Assembly (NCBI RefSeq): GCF_002834385.1
Contig: NZ_PITQ01000003.1
Span: 62,001-126,000, forward strand
Source: Rahnella sp. AA
GTDB taxonomy: Bacteria; Pseudomonadota; Gammaproteobacteria; Enterobacterales; Enterobacteriaceae
Direction: 5' to 3'
DNA: 64,000 nucleotides
Shown here: in pieces, positions 9,073 through 17,315 of the stretch
How positions within the stretch are numbered: position 1 is the first letter of the stretch
How the letters are laid out: each line of letters begins with the position of its first letter
Translations under genes and position numbers: made by a program
Notes under the pieces: model-generated
Seen by the model: the letters and a program-made list of their open reading frames with translations, nothing else
Told to the model about the DNA's origin: nothing
Databases searched by the model: none

Positions 9073-10704
9073 TTATTTATTTTTTGGCAAATTGGTGTGT
9101 GGTTGAGAACCGAATGAAAGGCGATATTCATCAACATCTGATGACCTTTCGTTGCGCAGTCTCAGAAGAACCCGTACAGCAGATACAGCAAAAACCAGAG
9201 CCAGCGCCGCCAGAATGGCTGGCAGCATGTAAGCCCAGAAACGATAGGTGTCCTGATAGATTTGCATTTGTTGCAACGCGTCGGAAACGCTCTGCTGGTA
9301 AGCGCTGCTGACCTGCCAGTTACAGGCCGATACGGCAGATGTCGGGTTACGCGCGGTGATGGTCCGTGGCGATTGCAGACCGCTGCCTGACAACGTGATC
9401 AATTCATCGGCCTGCCCGCTGGCGTTCAGTAAAACCCCCTGCGACACCGAAGCCTGGACGGTGCACTGTACCGACCACTGCGCCTGATAAGGCCCCGGAT
9501 GCATCGCCGGGTTCAGACCGATTGGGATGCGGTTACCATACAGCGCTACCAGCTGATCGAGCGTCAGCACTGCCGGTGCATCCGGCGGGGAAAATGCGCT
9601 TTTGGTGGTCCACTCCCGGGTTTGCAGGCTGCCGTGATTGCCGGTGGTCGAGGCCTGCGGCGTAAGCGCGATCAACGTCGCGTTCTCTCCGGCGGGTTTC
9701 ACGCGAAGCTGGTAGCCGTTATTGCCAGCCGGTAACAGTTTTAGCTCACCGGCTGGCGCCGGATCCTGCGGGTCGCTGCTCACCAGCGGAAGGGTTTGCG
9801 GGAGTTGCAGTTTAAAGGTCGGATAAAACAGACACAGCGACAGCGCCGCTATCGCCATCACTGCGGCACAGGTCAGTTGCAGACGGGCAGCCGTTTTTGG
9901 CAACGGGCGGTGCCGCGCGGGCCAGTAAACCATCACTGACACAATCACGATGTAGAGCAGCCATGCTGCCGTCTGGATTTGGTTCGGGTCTGACGGGATC
10001 CCCAGCACGCCGGTCATGAGCGCCGATCTGATAGTGCCAGGGGGAACCAGCCAGCTAAGATCAGCAACGCGTTGCTGACCGATATTCAACCAGCCAGCCT
10101 CGTGCGCGGTTAGCAGTGCCGTGATAATCAGCCCGCCCGCCACCAGGATCAGAAACAACCCGGTAAAACGGAAGAAGCGGGATAAGTTGATGCGTATTCC
10201 GCCGAAATAAATGCCGCAGCCGATGACAACTGACACCAGCAGGCCAATGACTGCCCCGACCGCCGCCCACATGGCTGACTGGGCAACGGAGAATGTCGCC
10301 AGCAGAAAAACGCTGGTTTCGAAACCCTCCTTGAGCACCGCGAGAAAGGCCATACTGGCCAGCGCCCAGGCACTGGACTGGCTGATCGCCTGTGCGGCGT
10401 CGTTTTCCAGCGCCGTTTTCATGTTGTGGGCGTGCGTGTTCATCCACATGATCATGCCCGTTACAAAGAAGACGGCGATCGCGCCGATTACCGACTCCAT
10501 CGCTTCCTGGCTGGCCTGCGGCAAAGCGCGTTCAGTCATATCCAGCGCCACACCGACAATCACCGATAACACGACGGCCAGACCAACGCCGACCCACATG
10601 GCGGTCAGGCTTTTACCATTTTTGCGTAAAAAAGCCGCGATGATCCCGACGATCAGTGAGGCTTCTAAACCTTCACGCAGACCGATAATAAATGTGGCTA
10701 ACAA
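9073..10704 (-). CDS. efeU: Ferrous iron permease EfeU, long form with C-terminal extension
   Basis: The first ~275 residues form an FTR1-type permease with about seven membrane segments and two iron-binding motifs, REGLE (residues 9-13) and KEGFE near residue 126. E. coli EfeU ends there. This protein is 543 residues: after the seventh segment comes another membrane span (about 283-303), a ~190-residue soluble, probably periplasmic region with two cysteines, and a final span near residues 488-510. The start is TTG, with GGGAG upstream. A Fur box lies 39 bp upstream. Longer EfeU forms exist in related bacteria, but the extension's role is unknown to me. Confidence 0.92.
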   Translation of the reverse strand: MLATFIIGLREGLEASLIVGIIAAFLRKNGKSLTAMWVGVGLAVVLSVIVGVALDMTERALPQASQEAMESVIGAIAVFFVTGMIMWMNTHAHNMKTALENDAAQAISQSSAWALASMAFLAVLKEGFETSVFLLATFSVAQSAMWAAVGAVIGLLVSVVIGCGIYFGGIRINLSRFFRFTGLFLILVAGGLIITALLTAHEAGWLNIGQQRVADLSWLVPPGTIRSALMTGVLGIPSDPNQIQTAAWLLYIVIVSVMVYWPARHRPLPKTAARLQLTCAAVMAIAALSLCLFYPTFKLQLPQTLPLVSSDPQDPAPAGELKLLPAGNNGYQLRVKPAGENATLIALTPQASTTGNHGSLQTREWTTKSAFSPPDAPAVLTLDQLVALYGNRIPIGLNPAMHPGPYQAQWSVQCTVQASVSQGVLLNASGQADELITLSGSGLQSPRTITARNPTSAVSACNWQVSSAYQQSVSDALQQMQIYQDTYRFWAYMLPAILAALALVFAVSAVRVLLRLRNERSSDVDEYRLSFGSQPHTNLPKNK

Positions 10705-10742
10705 TGGGTTAACTCCCAGGCAACAAGACGCATTATCAAATT

Positions 10743-10761
10743 ATTAATGATAATTGATATC
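10743..10761. promoter_or_regulatory. Fur box upstream of efeUOB
   Basis: The 19 bases ATTAATGATAATTGATATC match the Fur consensus at 14 positions, including an uninterrupted ten-base core. They lie 39 bp before the efeU start, where Fur would block transcription when iron is plentiful. Confidence 0.8.
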
Positions 10762-10874
10762 AGTTGGTCTACTAGCTGGGAAGAAATTGAGTATGTAGAT
10801 TTGCAACAGAGTGATGTAGAAAAATCATTTTTACTAAAATACTGCCTTTTTTGTAACCAAATAATAAACCCGGC

Positions 10875-11558
10875 TTATGGCTGGCTCTGACATTTGCGCT
10901 TCAGGCTGATAATTTGCTTTACCGACTCCGGCAAACTGATGGTCCGGAAGATATCCCGCATCATCAGCGCATCGGCTTTGAGGCCCCGCAGCCAGCCCAT
11001 TTTACTGGCTTTATAAGGGCTGATGACCGCTTCCCAACGAACAACCTGCACCCGCAGTTGCTCCGTGATCCACAGCCGGTTGATCCAGACTTCCAGCCCG
11101 AAATGCGCCAGCGAGCGGATCTCATCCAGACGGGCACTGACCAGATCCCGCGCGAATACCCGTTCGCCGGAAATATAGTCCAGATCAATCACACGCCAGA
11201 TCCAGGGGCTGTTCCGGCGCAGGCTGATCGTGACATCCGCACGGTACTCCACGACCGGTTGTATCAGGGCGGTAATATCATCATAAGTCAGGCCCACCAG
11301 GTCAGCGTCCAGCATTAACACATGGCTGCCGGTGGCTGCCGCAATGCCCTCAGCAACGGCGTAACTTTTGCCCTTATTGCGGGCCAGGGTAACGACCCTG
11401 ACGCCCTTAGCCTGCGCAATTTCAGTGGTGTTATCCGCAGAGCCGTCATCCACCACGATGATTTCAAACAACAGCGGATGGTTGCGCACGGCATCCAGCA
11501 CCTTTTCAATGCGCAGCGCTTCATTATGGGCGGGAATAATACAGCTCACTGTTATCAT
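10875..11558 (-). CDS. Family 2 glycosyltransferase (GT-A, polyprenyl-phosphate type)
   Basis: The 227-residue protein opens with VSCIIPAHNEALRI and has VDDGSADNT and the metal-binding MLDADLVG, the standard GT2 landmarks for nucleotide-sugar binding. There are no convincing membrane spans, so it is probably a cytosolic or peripheral transferase, like dolichol-phosphate mannosyltransferases without an anchor. The ATG at 11558 overlaps the stop of the DedA gene (ATGA), implying translational coupling. It is the last gene of a four-gene operon with a GT21 enzyme, a DedA protein and an LpxH-like phosphoesterase. Acceptor and donor are unknown; a lipid acceptor is inferred from context. Confidence 0.85.
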   Translation of the reverse strand: MITVSCIIPAHNEALRIEKVLDAVRNHPLLFEIIVVDDGSADNTTEIAQAKGVRVVTLARNKGKSYAVAEGIAAATGSHVLMLDADLVGLTYDDITALIQPVVEYRADVTISLRRNSPWIWRVIDLDYISGERVFARDLVSARLDEIRSLAHFGLEVWINRLWITEQLRVQVVRWEAVISPYKASKMGWLRGLKADALMMRDIFRTISLPESVKQIISLKRKCQSQP

Positions 11559-12124
11559 TTTTTCGACCTCAGCCACATGACGCCTGCCGCGACCAGCACG
11601 ATAAGCAGCCCCAGCGAGACGTACAGGATCCAGTTGTTCACCTGCGCGATGATGTCGCCGAACATCCAGCCGATCGCCAGCAGGAACAGGCTCTTGGGAA
11701 TGGCGGCGATGATGTTGTAGAAGAGAAACGGGATCACGGGCATACGCGCCATACCCGCGCCGGTCAGCACCAGCGCACCGGCAGAATGGGTCAGCTTGGC
11801 TAACACCAGCAACCGTCCGCCTTTGCGCTCGAAACTGCGCACCATTTTTTCCAGCCTGGGCTGCGTCAGCCCGAGGCGCGCCAGCCAGCCGGGCGGTTGT
11901 CCGTCCGGCCCGATAACCCAGCGCCCGAGCGAATAGAAAAGAATATCGCCGAGCACTTCACCCGCCATCACCACGATTAAGACCGTGGCTAAACTGAAGT
12001 AGTTGAGGCGCACAAAGTAGCCGGCAAGTACCGTCACAACCGGTCCTTCGATAATCGCCAGCGGTGTAAGAAACAGCAATCCGTGCGCTTTAATCAGTGA
12101 TTCAATGGTTTCAAGAGCAAACAT
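11555..12124 (-). CDS. DedA/SNARE-associated family membrane protein
   Basis: The 189-residue inner-membrane protein has the DedA layout: an N-terminal re-entrant or hydrophobic segment with EGPVV, a GEVLGDILFYSLGRW motif near residue 55 matching the conserved G-x-x-x-G-D region, and hydrophobic segments to a short basic tail. DedA proteins are linked to movement of lipid carriers such as undecaprenyl phosphate and phospholipids across the membrane. In this operon it could flip a glycosylated lipid made by its neighbours, which is inference. Its stop overlaps the start of the downstream GT2 gene, and it starts 7 bp after the GT21 gene. Confidence 0.88.
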   Translation of the reverse strand: MFALETIESLIKAHGLLFLTPLAIIEGPVVTVLAGYFVRLNYFSLATVLIVVMAGEVLGDILFYSLGRWVIGPDGQPPGWLARLGLTQPRLEKMVRSFERKGGRLLVLAKLTHSAGALVLTGAGMARMPVIPFLFYNIIAAIPKSLFLLAIGWMFGDIIAQVNNWILYVSLGLLIVLVAAGVMWLRSKK

Positions 12125-12131
12125 ACGGTCC

Positions 12132-13295
12132 TTATTTTCCCGGCGACTGACTCGCAGGCGCGGGTAGTTTTTCCACTAACAGCGTTTTCTCACCGGAGAG
12201 ATTGCCGCGCCAGCTGAAGCCGCGTCCCGCCCAGCACCCTATCCACAGGGCGGGCAGCAGGATATCGCGCAGACACATCGCCAGAATATCCCTCATCTGA
12301 TGCGGCCAGCCGAGCGCTTTTGCCAGCGCCCATTCCGCGCCGAACCACAGCACAAAAAGCACGGCAGGAGCGATCAGCGGCAAATCACCGCTGGCGGTCA
12401 GCCAGGTGACGGCAGCCAGCGCCGGCAGGAAACCCATAAAAATTTCGGGTATGAACAACCCCAGAAAACCGTCCCGGCGGATACGCGCCCAGCGCAGTTG
12501 CCTGCTCCAGACCGCGTCCAGGCTGCGATGCCCGATGGGTTGTGCAAAAGGCTGCGCCGGCAGACGCACCTTCAGCCCGGCGCGGCGTACCAGTTTGGTG
12601 GACGCCACATCTTCAGCGAGTTCACCGCCCAGCGCCGCCAGACCGCCGCCATTATCAAGCACCTCGCGCCGCCAGCACAGCGTTTTCCCCTGTGCAAAAC
12701 CGTTACCCATGAAATCTGAGAGAAACTGCCAGCGGGCCTGATAGGTATTCAGCATTGCCGCTTCCACGGAACCCCACAAATTTCCCGGGCGAATGCCTGT
12801 CGCAGGCGAACTCACCAGCCCGGTTTTTTCATCAAAGGTGTTCGCCAGCGAACGCAGATAATCCGGCGGCAAAAGCAGGTTGCTGTCTGCCATCGCCACC
12901 ACATCAGCCGTCGTGTTTTCCCACGCTTTATGGAGATTGTTCACTTTCGGATTCGCCGATATTTTGTCGTCACCAGTCAGCAGGCGCGCCCTCTGATGTG
13001 GATATTCTGCAATCAGTTTTTCCACCAGCGGGATCACCGGGTCAAACCGCGACGCCACGCAGAACACGATTTCGTAATCAGGGTAATCCTGAGTAAAGCT
13101 GGAACGCAGCGTTTCCTCTTCAAAGGCGTTAAGCCCGCACAGCGGCCTGATCAGTGCGATAAACTCTGCGGTTTCCTGCGTTTCATCCCTGCGCTCACGG
13201 CGGCGCAACCGCCAGTAAGCGATCGCCAATGACGTGAATTGCAACGTAATAAGAAAACTGCCGAAAGTCGCGGTTAATGCGGTATTTAAAGCCAT
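12132..13295 (-). CDS. GT21 ceramide-glucosyltransferase-like glycosyltransferase (HpnI-like)
   Basis: The 387-residue protein has an N-terminal membrane anchor (residues 8-28), then a GT-A domain with the spaced aspartates of family GT21 (MADSNLLLPPDYL, the D-D region; ELAEDVAST, the catalytic acid) and the RQLRW form of the (Q/R)xxRW motif near residue 263. Two or three membrane segments follow. GT21 includes ceramide glucosyltransferases and the bacterial HpnI enzymes of hopanoid glycosylation, which use a UDP-sugar and a membrane lipid acceptor. No hopanoid or sphingolipid genes are in the window, so the acceptor is open. It overlaps the upstream phosphoesterase gene by 10 bp. Confidence 0.85.
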   Translation of the reverse strand: MALNTALTATFGSFLITLQFTSLAIAYWRLRRRERRDETQETAEFIALIRPLCGLNAFEEETLRSSFTQDYPDYEIVFCVASRFDPVIPLVEKLIAEYPHQRARLLTGDDKISANPKVNNLHKAWENTTADVVAMADSNLLLPPDYLRSLANTFDEKTGLVSSPATGIRPGNLWGSVEAAMLNTYQARWQFLSDFMGNGFAQGKTLCWRREVLDNGGGLAALGGELAEDVASTKLVRRAGLKVRLPAQPFAQPIGHRSLDAVWSRQLRWARIRRDGFLGLFIPEIFMGFLPALAAVTWLTASGDLPLIAPAVLFVLWFGAEWALAKALGWPHQMRDILAMCLRDILLPALWIGCWAGRGFSWRGNLSGEKTLLVEKLPAPASQSPGK

Positions 13296-14131
13296 GATGA
13301 TGCCCCTTCATTCTGACGCACAGGTGATAACAGAGGTGCAGTGCCCTGATGCTCAGCGCCGGGATACTGCCCCCAGTCCAGCATGACGAGCTCTCCTGAT
13401 GAATCTTCCGCAATGGCGCTCATGCTTTGCACCCAGTCACCACAGTTGGCGTAAAGCACGCCTTCCCGGTGCTGTAACACGGGCCGGTGCAAATGCCCGC
13501 AGACGATGCCGTCAAATCCGCCGCCGCCAGCGAAACGGATCAGCCGTTTTTCCAGCAGTTGTTGTGAGCGCAGAGAAATAGCGCTGCCTGCACGCGTAAA
13601 CGGCAGGATAAGCTGGCGGAAAACCGGCATAGCGCTGATACGCTGCAACAAACGGGATACCCGTGAACGGTGTAATAACCCGTCAATGCTGCTGCCCAGC
13701 CGTGAAAACGTGTAGGACCGCAGGGGCCAGAAATCGCAACAATCGCCATGAACGACCAGATAGCGTTTGCCCTCTTTCGTTTTGTGAACCACTGAGCTGT
13801 GACAGGAAATAACCGAATTGAGCCGGGAATGGGATGAATGCAGGACTTCGCTCATGGGGTCGTGATTACCGGCAAGATTAATCACCCGGACACCTTGCCG
13901 GACCCGTTCACACAGTAAATCAATAATCAGATCATGCGTTCGCGTCCAGTGAACGGCACGCGGGTGCCAGATATCGAAAGTATCGCCGACCAGATAAATA
14001 TGGTCAGCTTCATGATTTTTCAGGAAAGTCAGGAGCTTATCAGCATGGCATCTTCTTGAGCCCAAATGGAGATCGGACAGGAAAAGGCTCCGAAAACGCG
14101 TTGGTGTGTTGGCAAGTTCATATCGTGACAT
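13286..14131 (-). CDS. LpxH-like metallophosphoesterase (UDP-diacylglucosamine hydrolase family)
   Basis: The 281-residue protein has all five motifs of a calcineurin-type phosphoesterase: SDLHLGSRR (DxH), VGDTFDIW, LAGNHDP (GNHD), VVHGDCCDFW, and CGHLHRP (GHxH). It resembles the UDP-2,3-diacylglucosamine pyrophosphatase group but is longer than E. coli LpxH (about 240). I chose the ATG at 14131, six bases after CCGGAG; the frame also opens further upstream at 14173. It is first in the operon with GT21, DedA and GT2 genes, so it may remove or recycle a diphosphate-linked lipid. A true LpxH is probably elsewhere on the chromosome, which is inference. Confidence 0.85.
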   Translation of the reverse strand: MSRYELANTPTRFRSLFLSDLHLGSRRCHADKLLTFLKNHEADHIYLVGDTFDIWHPRAVHWTRTHDLIIDLLCERVRQGVRVINLAGNHDPMSEVLHSSHSRLNSVISCHSSVVHKTKEGKRYLVVHGDCCDFWPLRSYTFSRLGSSIDGLLHRSRVSRLLQRISAMPVFRQLILPFTRAGSAISLRSQQLLEKRLIRFAGGGGFDGIVCGHLHRPVLQHREGVLYANCGDWVQSMSAIAEDSSGELVMLDWGQYPGAEHQGTAPLLSPVRQNEGASSWL

Positions 14132-14394
14132 CACATACTCCGGTAAGAATTCCAGATTTCCGGCAGTCAACATCGCTTGGAAAAAGGTAAAGCGGTAACG
14201 AGGTAATAAACATCCTAAAGGTGTTTCGTTAAGGAATTCTTAAGGGGGAAATACGGTACTGCGGGGATGAATAATATAAGCCGTAAGAAAATGTTTTTAT
14301 TATCTTCGGTTCGGATTTTTCTTAGTGCCATCAACAAACTGAAATATTTCCGCAGTATTCTGTTCATCTTCTTCGTGACCGGATCTGTCAGAGA

Positions 14395-15636
14395 ATGGAA
14401 CGCACAGGCTATCTGCAAAGACATTTCACCCCCGGTTCCCGTTCGCTGACCGCACGGGAATTGTGTATTGATGTCCCTTTTGTGACCCCTGAAAGTGACA
14501 ACCTGCGGGTGATGGAATTATTTACCCAACACCATTCGCTGATCAGTTTGCCGGTCGTTGAAGGCACACGGCCATTCGGGCTTATTAACCGGCATATCTT
14601 TCTCTCCCAGATGGCCCGGCCTTATTTTCGTGAACTCTATGACCGGAAAAGTTGCATTGCCTTCATGGACAAACACCCGCTGGTGGTGGATTCATCCAGC
14701 ACTCTCGATGAACTTGCCCGGCAAATGGTGGAATCCGGCGACCGCTCGGTCACCGATGGTTTTATCCTCACCAGGGGGGGTGATTACATCGGTATGGGGC
14801 TTGGGATCGACGTTATCAAAACGGTGTCGGGCATCCAGAAACAGCAGCACCAGCAAATCATGCAAAGCATTGAGTACGCGCGGGTTATCCAGGAGTCGAT
14901 GCTGAATAAATCGCATCAGAATCTCGCCACCAAACTCAAAGACTGGAGCCTGGTCTGGCAGCCGAGAGACTGTGTCGGAGGGGATTTCTATGCTTTCCAC
15001 GAAGTAGACGGCGGCTGGTTATTGTTTGTCGCCGACTGCACCGGTCACGGTGTTCCGGGGGCATTCATGACCGTTATTTTGTCTTCCGCGCTGGATAAAT
15101 CCCTCAAAGAATGCCCGGCTGACCGTCCGGATTTATTGCTCGGCCACATCAACCATTTCATTAAAGAAACCCTCGGACAATCGCACCAGTTGCAGCAAAC
15201 CTCAACCTCTAATGACGGCTGCGATGCCATGGCCGCCTTCATCGACCCGCATCATCATCGTATGGTCTGGTCGGGTGCCCGGGTATCAGGTTTCTTGCTG
15301 CCATCCGGAAGTGATGAAGCCGTTGCCCTCAGTGCAGACCGGATGGGTGTCGGGTATACCGAAACGCCCGCAGATTATTGCTGGACGCGGCATGAAACAT
15401 CCCTTAACCCGCAGGATTTATTGTTTATTTTTACCGACGGTCTGACTGATCAGATTGGCGGAGAGCGCGGCATTATGTTTGGTAAGAAACGGATCAAGGC
15501 TTTGCTTGAACAGCACCGCTCAACGCCGGTCCCCGAACTGTCGGACGCGCTGATGCAGGCTTATCTCGACTGGCAGGGCAACCAGCAACGCCGCGATGAT
15601 ATGACCTTTTTAGGTTTTCGTTATTGTGGCCTGTAA
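14395..15636 (+). CDS. SiaA-like PP2C/SpoIIE phosphatase with N-terminal CBS-like region
   Basis: The 413-residue cytosolic protein begins with a CBS-like sensory region (about 18-140) and a short helical linker (148-170), then a SpoIIE/PP2C serine phosphatase domain. Metal-binding landmarks are GGDFY (195-199) and DCTGHGVPG (214-222), with DGLTDQIGG near residue 345. It heads an operon in the order phosphatase, SiaB kinase, SiaC phosphoprotein, GGDEF cyclase, as in Pseudomonas siaABCD. There, SiaA removes phosphate from SiaC. Pseudomonas SiaA is membrane-bound with HAMP; this one has no membrane segment, so its input is probably a soluble ligand. The ribosome binding site is weak. Confidence 0.88.
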   Translation: MERTGYLQRHFTPGSRSLTARELCIDVPFVTPESDNLRVMELFTQHHSLISLPVVEGTRPFGLINRHIFLSQMARPYFRELYDRKSCIAFMDKHPLVVDSSSTLDELARQMVESGDRSVTDGFILTRGGDYIGMGLGIDVIKTVSGIQKQQHQQIMQSIEYARVIQESMLNKSHQNLATKLKDWSLVWQPRDCVGGDFYAFHEVDGGWLLFVADCTGHGVPGAFMTVILSSALDKSLKECPADRPDLLLGHINHFIKETLGQSHQLQQTSTSNDGCDAMAAFIDPHHHRMVWSGARVSGFLLPSGSDEAVALSADRMGVGYTETPADYCWTRHETSLNPQDLLFIFTDGLTDQIGGERGIMFGKKRIKALLEQHRSTPVPELSDALMQAYLDWQGNQQRRDDMTFLGFRYCGL

Positions 15637-15660
15637 GGCCGGCAACGGTAGAGTCTATTT

Positions 15661-16215
15661 ATGAAAAGCAATCCTATTTTCACCGGGCATTTCAGCGCTC
15701 CGCATTACGACGTCGTGGCGCTCCAGTACACAGGTTTTTTCTCGCAAAACAATATCACGGCGATGGGCGAAGTGATCCGTCTGTACCTGGAACAGCATGA
15801 AGCATCCTCCAGCACGCGCCGTAAGCTGTTTTCCACCTTTATTGAGATGGTTCAGAACATTCTCCGTTATTCCTCAGACAGCCGTGCGCTGACCCGCGAA
15901 GACGATGAAATGCGCTTTGGTTCGGTTGCGCTGGGGATTGATAACGGAAAATATGTGTGTGAGAGCACCAATCTCATCAAAGCCGAAGACATCCTGCGGT
16001 TGCGCCAGTGTCTGGAGACGTTGAAAACCATGAGCCCCGATGAAATAAAGCTGACCTATAAAGCGACGCTGCGCACTGAAAGCCCGGCATGGAGTAAAGG
16101 CGCTAATATTGGTCTGCTCACCCTCGCCCGCGATGTCAGTGAACCTCTGGAATTTACTTTTAGGCAGGTGGAATCATCCGAACTCTCCACCTTTCATTTG
16201 AAAGCTGTTATCTAA
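15661..16215 (+). CDS. SiaB-family protein kinase
   Basis: The 184-residue protein has a reduced GHKL fold. FIEMVQNILRYS (about 60-71) corresponds to the N box of histidine-kinase-like ATPases, and GANIGLLTLAR (near 147) to the G2 box. In Pseudomonas the homologue SiaB phosphorylates SiaC on a Ser/Thr, opposing the SiaA phosphatase. The gene starts 24 bp after the phosphatase gene and ends 16 bp before the SiaC gene, so it lies in the same operon. It is similar in size to other SiaB proteins. The assignment rests on operon order plus these motifs. Confidence 0.83.
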   Translation: MKSNPIFTGHFSAPHYDVVALQYTGFFSQNNITAMGEVIRLYLEQHEASSSTRRKLFSTFIEMVQNILRYSSDSRALTREDDEMRFGSVALGIDNGKYVCESTNLIKAEDILRLRQCLETLKTMSPDEIKLTYKATLRTESPAWSKGANIGLLTLARDVSEPLEFTFRQVESSELSTFHLKAVI

Positions 16216-16231
16216 AAATGAGCGCATCACT

Positions 16232-16642
16232 ATGAATAATATCAGCATCCCTGCGACTTCCTGCACGCCGGAAGTTGAATTTGATTTTGATGGCCGCATC
16301 CTGTCGCTGGCAGGAGAATCTTATCCGGAAAATGCGGCGGCTTTTTATCGCCCGCTGGTCAATGCGCTGGAAAACTTTGTGACCACCCATTCGCAATACA
16401 CCGGTTCCGCGCTGACCCTGCATGTGGCCCTGAGCTATTTCAACAGCTCCAGCACCAAAATGCTCTTTGGCTTGTTAAGCACACTCAATAACGGCGCTGT
16501 CGCCGGTATCACCACGGCGCTGCACTGGTATTACGACCCGGAGGATGATATTTCCGAGGAATTCGGCCAGGAGCTGAGCCTGGATTTTCCTGCCATCGCA
16601 TTCCACCTCCACTCGGAAAGCTACCATGACGAGCTTAGATGA
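16232..16642 (+). CDS. SiaC-like phosphoprotein (DUF1987)
   Basis: The 136-residue protein has the DUF1987 layout: an N-terminal PEVEFDFDGRILSLAGESYPEN-type segment (the family's opening strand and turn) and LSYFNSSSTK at residues 67-76. The Ser/Thr cluster there is the region phosphorylated in Pseudomonas SiaC, and the exact acceptor here is not certain. Unphosphorylated SiaC binds and activates the diguanylate cyclase SiaD. The last 17 bases overlap the cyclase gene, so the activator and its target are translationally coupled. Confidence 0.85.
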   Translation: MNNISIPATSCTPEVEFDFDGRILSLAGESYPENAAAFYRPLVNALENFVTTHSQYTGSALTLHVALSYFNSSSTKMLFGLLSTLNNGAVAGITTALHWYYDPEDDISEEFGQELSLDFPAIAFHLHSESYHDELR

Positions 16643-17315
16643 GTTATTCACGGCTGAAAGCGCCATCCTGCAAGACAATCGCGAACTGGCTGAGACGCAC
16701 GGGCTGGACGCGGAAGTTTATCGCGACGCGCTGCTCAAACTCACCGCGCATTATCAGAAGATCATGAACGAATCTTACCGTCTGATACGTCGCAGCGACC
16801 GCGCCGAGAGGGATCTGAACCAGCTCAATGAGCGGCTGGAATATGAGGCCACGCACGACCCGCTGACGCGGGTCTATAACCGCAGCGCCATCATTGATCA
16901 GATAACCAAAGCCCTGAATACGGGAGAAGCCGGGCTGATTTTGCTCGACATCGACCACTTTAAGGCGATTAACGATCAGTACGGTCATCCGGCGGGCGAT
17001 GCGGTGATTTGCGGGTTGATCCGTCGCATTGAACAGTCCGTGCCGGAACTGGGCACTATCGGGCGCGTCGGCGGCGAAGAGTTTACCATCCTGCTGCCCC
17101 GCTATACCAAAGCGCAGTCGGTGATTGTCGCCGGTTATATTCATGCGCTGCTCAACGCATCGCCGCTGGATTTACTGCCGAATCAGCTGGTGACGGCGAG
17201 CCTGGGAGTGAGCTGGGGAAAACAAAACAGCAGCTTTGATACGTTATACAACGATGCAGATGCCGCGATGTATGAAGCAAAAAGGCGCGGCAGAAACCGG
17301 GTTCATTGTGGATAA
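16626..17315 (+). CDS. SiaD-like GGDEF diguanylate cyclase
   Basis: The 229-residue soluble protein has an N-terminal helical stalk (about 1-75, probably coiled coil and the SiaC docking site) and a GGDEF domain with GGEEF at residues 149-153. DIDHFKAINDQYGH (108-121) carries the metal-binding aspartate. It makes cyclic di-GMP from two GTP. The inhibitory RxxD site expected nine residues before GGEEF reads PELG, so product inhibition at that site is probably absent. It starts within the siaC-like gene. Its stop overlaps the stop of the convergent hydrolase gene by 13 bp. Confidence 0.92.
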   Translation: MTSLDELFTAESAILQDNRELAETHGLDAEVYRDALLKLTAHYQKIMNESYRLIRRSDRAERDLNQLNERLEYEATHDPLTRVYNRSAIIDQITKALNTGEAGLILLDIDHFKAINDQYGHPAGDAVICGLIRRIEQSVPELGTIGRVGGEEFTILLPRYTKAQSVIVAGYIHALLNASPLDLLPNQLVTASLGVSWGKQNSSFDTLYNDADAAMYEAKRRGRNRVHCG

